A program made the position numbers and the translations under genes. Of a stretch of DNA of 64,000 bases, positions 1 to 11,100 are shown in pieces; the first letter of the stretch is position 1; every line of letters begins with the position of its first letter. The stretch is from assembly GCA_039720395.1 (NCBI GenBank), contig CM077821.1:46124388-46188387 (forward strand), given 5' to 3'. The DNA comes from Liquidambar formosana. Its lineage: Eukaryota > Streptophyta > Magnoliopsida > Saxifragales > Altingiaceae. The notes under the pieces were generated by a model, which worked only from the letters and a program-made list of their open reading frames with translations, was not told the DNA's origin and ran no database searches.

Positions 1-3000
1 TCTCTAACCCACTTTTGAGCCAAGCACAATTACTTATATCTGTAGCTATCGCAGCCAACTCATGGCTTAGAAGGGGTGGTGGCTCTGAAAATTCCAAAAA
101 TTCTGGCCCCAACAAGGATTTTCGAGGATTTTCCCCACTTTGAGTCCCACAGCAACCATGGCCGCATCGGTGAGGCACCAGCCGCTCATCATTAACTCCC
201 GTGAGCAATTTGCAGATCCCAACATCTGGTTTCGATGCTTGAATCAAAGGTCCTTGCATTGGAATTGGCCTTGGAAATGGTGATTGAGGTTCTGGACCAT
301 CCAAAGGATTATAAACATTAAATGCACTGACACGGGCTACTGGACGGAAAAGAGTAGGTGGGTCTTTTGCTTCATGATTAAATTCATCCTCTGCTTGCTC
401 CTTGTCTTCATACTGATCATCCATGTTTTCCAGAGAGTTAACGTCTTTCCCTTCCAAGGACCTAAATGAATTGACATCCCCACATGAAAGTGTTTCTTCA
501 GATGACGCTTTAGTTTTGTCCAGGCTAATATCTTCATTGCCCAATTCCATCTTAACCCTGTCAAGCTCCACGCAACGGCGCCTCAGGGTGGAATTCCAGT
601 GGTTCTTAATAGCATTATCAGTTCTACCAGGTAGAAGCCTTGCAATTGATGCCCATTTGTTTCCATGGATTGCATGGGCTGCAACTATGATACGATCCTC
701 CTCATCTGCAACAACTTGTGTCCTGTCAGCCGTGTTCATAAGGAAGCACAATATAGATATATTACAATATAATAAATGACATACTGGTAAGTGTTGTATG
801 TCTAAAAATGTAATATAATTCTGTGTGGAGAACTACACATAATTATAGTGAGGTGCATGTCTGACGTGATCTGGACAAGGCAGCAAAAGGGGATCTCAAT
901 ATTACCGTTACACATTAGGATCATGCATGTCTCCCATTTTTGTCGGGAAGCATGAATATGCTGAGAAACTGTATGCCTACACGTATAACATAAAACTAAC
1001 ATAAAGTGAACAACAAAAACCTTTGCAAGCCAACTCTCACAATAGTTTCCAGATCAGCAGAGCCAAAACTGGTTAAATTAATGCACAACGTGGTTGAAAT
1101 ATGATTCGGCAGCAAAAGAGGATCTCATTAGTAGTATATTACCATTGAACATTGGTATCATGCATGTCTCCTATTTTTGTCGGGAAGCATGAACGTGCCA
1201 ACAAATCATATGCCTACATATATAACATAAAACTACCATAAAGTGAATAACAAAAACCTTTGCAAGCTAACTGTCACAATTGTTTCCAGATCAGCAGAGC
1301 GAAAAGTGGTTAAATTAATGCACAACATGATTGAAATATGATTCTGTTATAGAGATACCAAAAGCTGTAACCACTATGAACTTAAAATGTGCAACTCAAG
1401 AACAGGTGAAGGTAGAAATTGTTTAGAGATTACTTCAAAAAATCAGTAAAAATCAAAAGATGGTGGATGGTTAGATATTCCTTTAACCTTCCGGTGGATT
1501 TTAAGGTTAACATTGGTATTTTATCATGACAATTAAACTCAGTAAATAAAAAATAAATAAAAAGATCCAAATTTAATAATCATCCCACACCAGTATGGTC
1601 ATATACAAGAGATTGCAATGTGAAAAAAACCAAGTGAAATATACCTTTACATTCCTAATCCTCTTACAAAATTCGTACTTTCTTCATTATCTTTCTCTGT
1701 CTACTTCTTCCACATACATGCACAAACTCAAGAAAATATTATATTCTCAGTTTACTAAATTACAAACACAAAAACTTGAGTGGCTGTGTCATTACGTCAA
1801 AATTTAAGAGCTGATGCATCCATGTCAATTAATACACCTCTAAACACTACATTGATTTGTATATGTCAGTGAAAAGAAAAAGAGCACATGAAGTTCTGCT
1901 ATTGCTTCTAAACAATCATAAGACACAAATAAGATTCCTGTTCTGCATGGACATGGGCAAAAAGCCATCCGGAAATTCAAATCATGTGTCCATTGCAGTG
2001 GCTATTATGAGCTTATAAGCAATTAATAATGTAAAATATATAGAGGCAGCATGTCAAATATGGTATATCAATAACATAAAAGCAAATAAGGATGGATATC
2101 CAAGGCATTCATTAGTGTGGGATGATAGCTAATCCTTGCGAAACACAAAGAGGTTAAAATATTGAATTTTCCTTGCCAAATGCAATTGAGATGTCCAAAA
2201 TAGATTGGACTATCACAAGTAGTGATCCAGCAAGAGTAGAATACTACAATGTACCCATGCCAAAGTACAGAAATTTGATTATTTGGGAAAGAGGGACAAC
2301 AATGTGCATTCTAAGTTTACAGGGCATGGAAACCAATGTGCAATCTAACCAGCATTAGTACAACTTTATTACCTCCCCCCCCCCCCCCCCCCCCCCCCCC
2401 ACCAAAAAAAAAGGAAAAAAAAAAGTATGAGATATCGTATCTTGAAAAAATTGGGGGTTGGATTTCCAAATCGTTGTTTGGCATATCTCTAGGAAAATAC
2501 ATCAATTACCCCAATGGTTTTGTTGTATTAGACACATACTATTAATTCATGTTGTTCACAGTAATACTTCTTTTACTTTGGACTTCTTGGTAGGTTTTTT
2601 TCCCTTTTTTTTTTTTTTTTTTTTTTTGAAGGTATATAAAGAAGGGATGATTCAAAATTTAAAAGTTAATTGCATGGATGGATTGCTTTCTACAATCTAA
2701 CAGAGTTAATAGTGAGCAAATGAACACCTACACACAAAGAAGGTACAGTCAATGCCTACATGTAGAGACCATAAAAAAATAAATAAATAAAACCCTTCAT
2801 CTAAACCCATAGAGAGATGGACATCACAAGGGATACGATTGACATGCATACATGCATATATTCATGTATATGTATATGTATATAACCCTCAATTTGAATT
2901 TGAATTTTAGGGAAAAAGAAAAATCAAAACTTGAATTCAAAAACAACATGAAAATGAGGATCGAAGAACAAGGGTATAGATTGAACAAATGGGATATATA

Positions 3001-3359
3001 CCAGTGAAGGGCTTGCGCTTAACGGACGGGTCGAGTTGATTACACCAACGGAGCCGGCAAGACTTGCCCGATCTGCCGGCGATTCCACGGGCAATCAGGC
3101 TCCAGTTCCTCGCCCCGAACTTACTCACGAGTCGACCCAGAATCGCGTCTTCTTCAGGCGACCAAGGTCCCTTAACCCGGTCCCCCGAGCCTCTGCCGGC
3201 TTTGCTGCCGCTGCTCCCGCTTCCGTCTCCTACCACCATTTCGACGCCAGCATCGGCATAAGCATCAACATCGACATCGACATCAACACCACTTCCCCCG
3301 TCTCCGTCTCCGGCAACGACGAAGACGGTGGTGCCGTCGACGACTGTTACGTCTTCCAT
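1..3359 (-). CDS. R2R3-MYB transcription factor, AtMYB1/MYB25/MYB109-like (3' end beyond window)
   Basis: Two exons are visible on the minus strand: 3359-3002 and 705 to beyond position 1, joined by a 2.3-kb intron. The ATG at 3359 opens a Gly/Asp/Val-rich leader of about 60 residues. The R2 repeat (about residues 62-112, [12 protein letters not shown]...[21 protein letters not shown]) and R3 repeat (about 114-164, EEDRII...[23 protein letters not shown]) follow, with the regularly spaced Trp residues of DNA-binding MYB repeats. The splice joins AAG CCC TTC ACT G to AT GAG GAG, restoring the conserved KPFTxEED junction. The visible tail contains [21 protein letters not shown] and AWLKSGLE, which I recall as C-terminal motifs of the MYB25/MYB109 group. 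About 354 residues are in the window; the stop codon is not. It is a nuclear DNA-binding regulator by family. Its target genes cannot be read from the sequence. Confidence 0.93.
879..1345. repeat. Imperfect tandem duplication (about 230 bp x 2) in the MYB intron
   Basis: Two adjacent units share GGCAGCAAAAG, CATGCATGTCTCC, TTTTTGTCGGGAAGCATGAA and TTTCCAGATCAGCAGAGC in the same order, with an offset of about 229-237 bp (units about 879-1107 and 1108-1345). The copies differ by point changes and small indels, so this is not a fresh duplication. No coding content was seen. Confidence 0.8.
2375..2400. repeat. 26-bp poly-C run in the MYB intron
   Basis: An uninterrupted run of 26 C is followed by A-rich sequence. 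On the transcribed (minus) strand it is a G run able to form G-quadruplex-like structures. Its length is a likely assembly uncertainty. Confidence 0.9.
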
Positions 3360-3451
3360 CTGTTTGTCTGTGTTTCGCAGTAGGAGACTGGGAGTACTTA
3401 TTACCAGCCTAACTGCAAGTGTTTTTTTGTGAAGACAGCTTAATACTTACA

Positions 3452-3459
3452 TTTATATA
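3452..3459 (-). promoter_or_regulatory. Candidate TATA box of the MYB gene
   Basis: TATATAAA reads on the minus strand about 92 bp upstream of the MYB ATG, a usual plant TATA-to-ATG distance with a short leader. The call rests on position and motif only. Confidence 0.5.
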
Positions 3460-3479
3460 GGGCTAGTGTTCCGGGAATT

Positions 3480-4913
3480 GGACTCACCTGTTTTATTACG
3501 AGTGTTGTTTATTCGATAATTTTCTTTTCTTTTCTTTTCTTTTTAATTTATTTATTTTATTGGAAGAAAGAGGATGTTTGGGAAAAGAAAAATGGTTCAA
3601 ACAAATCTAATTTCAAATGACAAAACTCAAGGGAAAATAAAAAAATCTCCCCAATTTTCTATAGCACATTAGCACCTATAAAAGAAAATATAAATCCTAT
3701 TATTGTTCATGTTTTGGTTCGACTACAAAACAATAAACTTTTTATTTCCCTTGTCACAAAAATGTTGCCTCCGGTTCGGTTTCTCAATTGTATTGGAAAT
3801 ACATATAAACCAAACAAATTGGATTAAACCGGTTTAAACTATCGGTTTTTTATGAGAACTGGATGCAAACCGGTTAATTAGACTAATACTAATATTGTAT
3901 ATGGGGAGTAGAAACGGAGATGTACACACCTAAAGGAGTTCTTAACCATTAGCCCACTTAGTGCTAATGTGAAAAACTTCATAACACATATTATTTAAAG
4001 TGTAAATATATACATTTTATTTTTTAGTATTATTTTAATTATTTATTATTATTTAAATTATATGACCAATTCAATTGGTGATCCGATAATTGAACCAGTG
4101 ACCCGACCTCCAGATTGGATCAATGATCTGTCCAAATTTAATAACTATGGTTTTATGCTTAAAATGATAAAAGTGCTTGTACTTTTGTTCTAACGCGGTG
4201 TAGTCTCCACTAATCGCTATTGTTACCGTACATAACATGCCGAGCTGATGCTTGCACATCACCCTAGGAGCCTGTAGATGAGTTTAAAATACACTACTTG
4301 ATTAATATGTGCATTAAGTTCATGAAATTAATTTTATTTATTATTTTCCCAATGGTGTATTTAAATTTTTTTTATATCCAATTAATTATAAAAAATAGAT
4401 AAACCAATTATATACTCCGAATTAGTTAATATCTAAAGAAATATTATCCAATTATTTGTATTTATTATTTTTCCAATGGTGTATTTAAATTTTGTATCCA
4501 ATTAATTCTAAAAAATCTCATAAACTATTATCTACTCCGAATTAGTTAACATCTAAAAATCATAGTTGGTAATCACCTATTAGGGGAGTCAAACTTAAAC
4601 ATTTAAGTACAATTATCATTGACAATTAAGCATTTTATTTTGTTATGTAAATCATGGGTGAGAAAATAAATTGGTTTTGCCAGTGACTACAATCCTATCA
4701 ACAAGATAGGAAAAGAAAAATGAGGGAAATAAATAAAGGAAGTGATATTTGCAGCAATAGTGGTTTTATTTATTTATTTATTTATTTTATTCTTCAAATT
4801 CAATTTAAAGACTCACATGAGTTAACGAACAGGATAATCCCGACTTGCGACTATCCCAAAAGGAAGTAAGAATTAGAATTTATAATGTTTCGCTTCTCAA
4901 GATAAGTTTTAAA
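3480..4913. other. Intergenic, AT-rich, no gene seen
   Basis: No supported reading frame was found. The stretch holds an imperfect tandem duplication (about 4328-4445 and 4452-4560, offset about 124 bp, sharing CCAATGGTGTATTTAAATTT and CTCCGAATTAGTTAA). A short GGTTTAAAC-type repeat lies near 3820-3880. Confidence 0.7.
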
Positions 4914-5086
4914 TAGGGGTGTTAGTGATTTAGGTTAAAATCGAGAACCAAATCCAACCAAACCAAATTGGTTGGCTTTTTTGTCATTAGATTTGGTTTT
5001 GGTTCTAATTTTAGAAAACCGAATTAAATTGGTTTCGTTTTGATTTTCATGTTTGAAAAACGAAACCAAACTGAAAAAACCAAAAA

Positions 5087-5117
<31 letters not shown>

Positions 5118-5606
5118 TAAACTTTAATTTGTAAATTTCCTATTCGAATAAGGTCAAAATAGGTAATAGATTCAAAATAGTAGTATTGAACTTACTGGAG
5201 TACAAAACTTACTAAATAATGAGTACTGACTAAGTGACTAGTGATATTTTCATGTATTAGATTGAAAATTTGAACTTGGATTGACATATATCAATATGTT
5301 TCCATTTTAATACAATGTTTAATGTTTTTTTTAGTTGCTAATGTAATGCTTTTATCAAAAATGTTTTTATTTGGAGTTTGGTATGTCATTTTTTTCATTT
5401 TCAATTATTTGTTATTACTTGATAGGTTAAAACCAAAACAAAACCAAACCAAACCAAACCGAAAATTTTTTTTCCTTGGTTTGGTTTGGTTTTTTTATAA
5501 TATGGTTTGGTTTTAGTTTTGATTCGATAAGAACAAAACCAAAGTATAATGATTTGATTTGAAATCTATTCTAAAATGGAACCAAGCCCAACCACTAAAA
5601 CCCCTA
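4914..5606. mobile_element. hAT-type MITE (693 bp) with 8-bp target duplication
   Basis: The ends are inverted repeats: TAGGGGTGTTAGTG on the left and the complement of CACTAAAACCCCTA on the right. The flanks GTTTTAAA (4906-4913) and GTTTTAAG (5607-5614) match at 7 of 8 bases, the target-site length of hAT elements. The interior is rich in GGTTTGGTTT/AAACCAAACC blocks in both orientations plus a (TA)n tract near 5092-5118, so it can fold back. There is no transposase frame, so it is non-autonomous. Confidence 0.75.
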
Positions 5607-5911
5607 GTTTTAAGAACTACTGTTCCGCCTCTAGAGGTTGAACCTTTTACTTTCTTTTATAATTGTTGATTTCAAACTCTATATAGCGGTTGTTATAGGG
5701 TTATCCATTCGGATTGGATTGAGTTGGGTGGGCTGGGCTACTATTGGGAACAAATGCTCAACATGGTAGGCCGAGTCAAGTAAGGCCTGACCTTGATACA
5801 TCCGCCAATAAGCCTGGCCCTAAAGCTTGAAAGTTAACCCAAGCTTGGCCCTAGGTATCATTGGAGCAATCAGGCCTCGATTCAAGCCTGAATAAAACCA
5901 GATATAGAGTA

Positions 5912-6295
5912 GGGAACGGCTATTGCAACCCCCTAAAGGGATAAGTTGCCCCTTCTAATTTTTTAATTAAAAAAAATTATTATACAAAATTATTGAAAAG
6001 GGCTTAAGTACCCTTTGCCGGAAAACAGACCTTCGCCGGAAAACACTAATCTGACCAGCCCACCGGCGACGGCGAGGGCAGCCCCCCCTCTCGTCGGCAG
6101 CCTCTTCTTCTCTTCTTCTTTTTTTTTTTTTTTTTCCTCTTCCCTTCCAGCAGCCCTCTTTTTTTTCTTTCCTCATTTTTCTCTTCCCTCCTGTCGCCGG
6201 CACCCCATCCCACCGGAAAAAATGGAGGTTTTGAAAAAAAACCTCTCTTGCCGGAAAAACACAGATGTAACCAGCAGCAAAGGAAAAAAAAAAAA

Positions 6296-6331
<36 letters not shown>

Positions 6332-6855
6332 AGAGGAAAAAAAGAGAAAAGAAGAAGAACCTCCCGTTGCCGGCACCCCACCCCATTGAAAAAAATGGAG
6401 GTTTTGAAAAAAAACCTCCCCTGCCGGAAACACACGGATTTGACCAGCAGCAAAGGCAAAAGAAAAAAAAAAAAGAAAGAAAGAAGAGGAGAAGAAGAGA
6501 GAAGAGGAAGAACCTCCCGTCGCCGGCACCCCACCCCACTAGAAAAAATGGAGGTTTTGAAAAAAAAAAAAACCTCCCCCCACAGATCTGACCAGCAGAG
6601 GAAGGAAAAAAAATAAATAAATAAAAAAAGAAGAAGAAAGAAGAGGAGAAGGAGAGAGAAGGGAAAGAACCTCTTGTCGCCGTCGCCATTCTCGTGTGGG
6701 GGGGGGGGGAGGAGGAGTGGGGTGGGTGAAGGGGTGGGTGAAGGTTAGGGAAGAGGGGTGTTTTAGTCTTTTAAAGGGATGGGTATATATATTTGGAGGG
6801 TGGAGATATCAGGTGGGGGTGGCTTATCCCTTTGAGGGGTTGCAATAGCCGTTCC
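5912..6855. mobile_element. TIR element, 944 bp, GGGAACGGCTATTGCAACCCC ends
   Basis: The left end GGGAACGGCTATTGCAACC and the right end GGTTGCAATAGCCGTTCC are inverted copies, continued inward as CCCTAAAGGGATAAG versus CTTATCCCTTTGAGGGG. The same terminus occurs on the 399-bp elements at 7769 and 20862. The interior differs: it carries about three tandem modules (offset about 155-173 bp), each with ATGGAGGTTTTGAAAAAAAA, GCCGGCACCCC and a purine run. Long frames on both strands here are translations of purine/pyrimidine runs and not genes. No convincing target duplication was seen (flanks TATAGAGTA and TAGTACCAT). Confidence 0.75.
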
Positions 6856-7248
6856 TAGTACCATAACAAGGCCTGCAAAGGAGGAAGGTCCATTGGTGAC
6901 CCGTGGACGCCACTGCCATAAGCGTCACTCATGGTCCTATATTATATTATTATATGTGTTTGCATAGTTGCATAATTAAAAGCTAGGTCAGATCCGCCTG
7001 ATCTCAGCCAAACTGAACTTTGGACCTGAAATTGTGCCCAGAATAAACCCAAATGACTAGTTGTTCGGCATAACCCTCCTTTCATTTGGGTTGGTCCGTA
7101 TAGGCCTGGTAATGGCCCACCCAATAACACGGCCTTATGTGGAGACTCTAGGCAATGTGTGTGGTTTTTATATCAGTTTAAGGGAAGGACAACCCCCAAT
7201 ATATGATGATGATATAATTTATGTGAGGGTACCCTTATAAGAGTAGGA

Positions 7249-7254
<6 letters not shown>
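6856..7254. other. Intergenic, no gene seen
   Basis: A moderately GC-rich stretch (GGCCTG, GGCCCACCC) resembles the DNA flanking the other GGGAACGG elements. It may belong to an older, larger repeat. No frame is supported. Confidence 0.5.

Positions 7255-7337
<83 letters not shown>
7255..7337. repeat. Compound microsatellite (TA)n-(GA)n
   Basis: A (TA) tract of about 28 bp passes directly into a (GA) tract of about 55 bp. Confidence 0.95.
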
Positions 7338-7339
<2 letters not shown>

Positions 7340-7768
7340 AGGATAAGAGGACATAATATTTGTATTTAATTTTTGACACAAGTTAATTTTATGAGATAAC
7401 AAGTATAGCTTGGTCATATCAATTTTTTTGTAAACCATTAGATCTTGTGGATCCGACGGCTTAAGAATTGAGTTAAAAATTGTGTCTCCTGGCCCTATGC
7501 ATAGAAAAACAATATACAATCATTTTTTGGTTTGTGATTAATAGGTTGAATATGGATGCTCCTATTGAAATTCGCGCCCAAGTTCTTGGTACGACCCAGA
7601 GGGACTAGGCTTACCATCAAAGCTGGGAGGCATTTTTGAAGTGGTTGATCTGAACTTCAACTTGATTCAATGCGTTTCCTTGGGGTGCTTTTGTGCTAAC
7701 TCTCTTGCTGGTAGCGTTTAAACTGGGCCAGGATGAAGCAAAGCCTGCTGTCCCAACAATTGAACCAA

Positions 7769-8167
7769 GGGAACGGCTATTGCAACCCCCCATTCTTATA
7801 AGCCCACCCCTTTCCTTTTGGTTTTTAAGATTTCATGAAAAATATAAAAGATTTTTGCAAAAACCGATCACTTGGTCCACTAGAAAACATCATTTTGAAC
7901 AATTGTTCAGAATAAAGTTTTTCCAAAATCTATCGTTTAGGTAGACTTTTTGGCCCAAAAATGAAATAAATGCTATAAATGGCTAAAAAATATATTTAAA
8001 TGATAGATTTAAGAAAAACTTTATTCTACAAAATTGTTTAAAATGATGTTTTCTGGTGGACATTATGGCCGGTTTTTATAAAAACTTTTTATATTTTGCA
8101 TAAAACTTTAAAAACCTAAAAAATGGGGGGTGGGTAATAAGAATGGGGGGTTGCAATAGTCGTTCCC
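7769..8167. mobile_element. 399-bp foldback MITE with 9-bp target duplication
   Basis: The element starts GGGAACGGCTATTGCAACC and ends GGTTGCAATAGTCGTTCCC. Its two halves are inverted copies almost throughout: TAGAAAACATCATTTTGAAC on the left pairs with the AAAATGATGTTTTCTGG region on the right. It is flanked by TTGAACCAA (7760-7768) and TCGAACCAA (8168-8176), 8 of 9 identical, a Mutator-like target length. No coding capacity. It has exactly the length of the copy at 20862. Confidence 0.82.
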
Positions 8168-8176
8168 TCGAACCAA

Positions 8177-11100
8177 CATCATAATGGGCCTAGTAAGTTC
8201 AAGTCGGGGAGTGTGACAGTAGGAGCCTGATGTGATAACTTTACCTATGAGATACCCTGATCGTTAATAAAAAAAGGTTAACAATAATGATAACGATTAG
8301 GGGTATTTTAAACTTTATTATCGTCGAAGTTTCAATTTAGACCACTTAACAATCAGTGTGAGATGCCTTGTACCTACAGAGACAGTGATAAGTATGAGAA
8401 GTCGAAATGATGACCGCTCGGCTAACCCCATAGACTCCTCACCATTCAACTCTTACTTAAAAAACACCTATTTGTCTAATTCTAATTAGACAGCCAAACT
8501 GATCCTGGAAGTTATTGTCAAGACAGTTACTGCATATAAATTATTTTGTTCATAGTTTCCTTTTCAAACTAATTAAAAAAAAAAAATGAAAATACGTATA
8601 GTATAGATAATGATTACACAGAGTCCACATTCGAGTTTCTCTACGACTAATCACGGTGATGTAGTCTACAACGCTAACATTTCACCTACATACTAGACTT
8701 TCTCAGTCTTTTGCGTGTGTTGATTTTTCTGAATACACCCTTTTCAAGACCCATTTGTTTTTCCTCCAATCTAACCTGTTAACCACCAAACCATCACCCA
8801 CAAAAAGTTAGTTATATCACCCACAAAAAGTTAATTATATAATTAAGACAGTGACAAAAAATATATATTAGATACTGTAGTATATCTATCCCTTCACCCC
8901 CCAAAAAAAAAAAAGAAGAAAAAAAGTGTGATTGGTCTAGCATAACTGGTTGTCACAGTCCGGCAATCATGCTCAATGATGGCCCAAAAAAAGGCTGCAG
9001 AAACCAATATAAGGAGATGGGCAAACCTAAGAGGTTATTTCAAATTATTGGGTTTAGACTAATTTGTTGTGATATACAAATCATCAGTAAACCTATACAT
9101 CCAATAGTGAAAGAGCAAAAATTCAAATTTGGGATCCACAATTCATATACTATTCAATATGACTCGTCTTTTCCTAGTATTTTTTGATTAGAGAAAAAAA
9201 AAAAATACACCCATTATATTTTGGTGAACAGAGAGGCACTATATATAATAAATTCATATGATCTAAGTATTGGATGGCAGAAATCCAACTTATTAATACT
9301 TAGGATCGAGGCAATAATTATTATTATTATTATTTTTTATTGTTCATTTTACTCCAAGTGGCTAAACAGGATGGGCTGTATTATTTGTTTATAATGGAGT
9401 TGTGTAATATAATATATATAATGTATCTTGTCAATCTTAATTAATACCAACTTTTATAGATAACACGAGGAACATATTCAATGGTACACCACTAGGGCCC
9501 CAAACTAGCCAAGTGGTTTACCTATTCAAACCAATTTTGTCAATTATTTTGGTGCATTTATACAGGATTTTGATACATGTCTGTCTTGACCAGCCACAGT
9601 GTGGAGAACATAATCCACGTGACTTGTTTTTCTATATGTCGATTGATCTAAAAAAATTTCAAGGAATTAGATTCAAAAGTGTTAGTTCAGTTCTCACCCC
9701 ACAGACATGTAAGTTCTGTGGGTAAACAATCGAGACTCAACATACATTGGATTTGCTTTAATAACATTCAATGGTGAGATGATACAATGGATTATTTCCC
9801 TTGTTAGTCCGCCTACTTTAAAATGATAGTGAAAGAAGAATTTCAGATCAATTTGTTATTTTCTTTCCCAGCAAAATTTAAAACATTAACAATCACCAAA
9901 CCCTGCAAGATGGATTAGTTGTTCATGGGACCTATGCCTCCAGAAGTAGAAGTCTTTGACTAGCTTCATTTCTCACTCACTCTTACAGACGGTCAAATAG
10001 CCGAGTTTATCTTGAGGTAATGTTTGTTTAGTTGGAATGGAATGAATTAGAACATAATCTAATTCCATACTTGAAATCTGAAATGAAAAGGAATTTGAAA
10101 TGATTGTTTAAATACATTATTTAATTCAATTATTATTTAAATTACCTCATTCAAACACTCTGTTTGTGTTTGGAATGAATTATAAAGGGTTTTCATTCTA
10201 GCTAAACAAATATGGCATGATATCAGAACAATGGTGGTCTTATTTATATTTAAGGCAATTAGTCGTTTTTGTTCCTACAATTTTACTTCACTTCGCTCCT
10301 ATTAACTTGTAACACTACGTAATTGTGTCACAGTTACATAGGAGACTCACTCGTGGTTTAGCAATTACAGCTTGCATCGACCACATAAATCCCATTAGGA
10401 CTGCATTTCTTTTATTATATTAAAGTGGACTTAGTATCTCTTTACATTGTGAGCTTGTGATATTGATATTTAATAGAGGGATTATGATTATATAATAGAA
10501 AATGAATAAAGAAATACCAAATATGATTAAATTAATTCCAAACTAATAAAGTAAGTCAACTACAGAGATATAGGAAATGTCATTAATATGAAAAAATCTC
10601 ATTGACAGGCTAACATATATATACATTTTTTTTTTTGCTTTTAAAGGTTACAAATCATGTACTACCATTATCTCCAATAGAAGTGGTAGGAGATGCATCA
10701 CTGCATACGCGCCATTATCAAGAACTATATTAACAAATAATTTTTGGGTCGTGTGACCCTTACATTCATTCTCCTCTATTGATAACGCACTTCTTTATTG
10801 AGTGATAATATAGCGTGATTGTCTCTCTCTTCATCATCATCATTATTATTTTCTTAGAACTAAGAAATACTACCAAAACCAAAAGAGTTTGTTTTTCCTT
10901 CACGTAGTAATGCGTGCATTTGTAGATCATCATAGGTGAATTGTTCACTAATAAAGGTGTAGAAGCTCAAGTAGTTGAGGATCTGAAATGATGACATGAC
11001 GTGCGTATATTAATTCTTTTTTATGGTCTTACTCATGCGTTGGAGTACATTACTAATTATATACCTTCAGTAGGTTAAATTTATGTTAGGGTACGTATGA

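Noticed and set aside
5967..6689. Long overlapping frames on both strands (up to 240 codons) rich in Phe/Ser or Lys/Glu
   Set aside because: They are translations of purine/pyrimidine runs inside the 944-bp TIR element; no domain, no start context, and all frames look alike.
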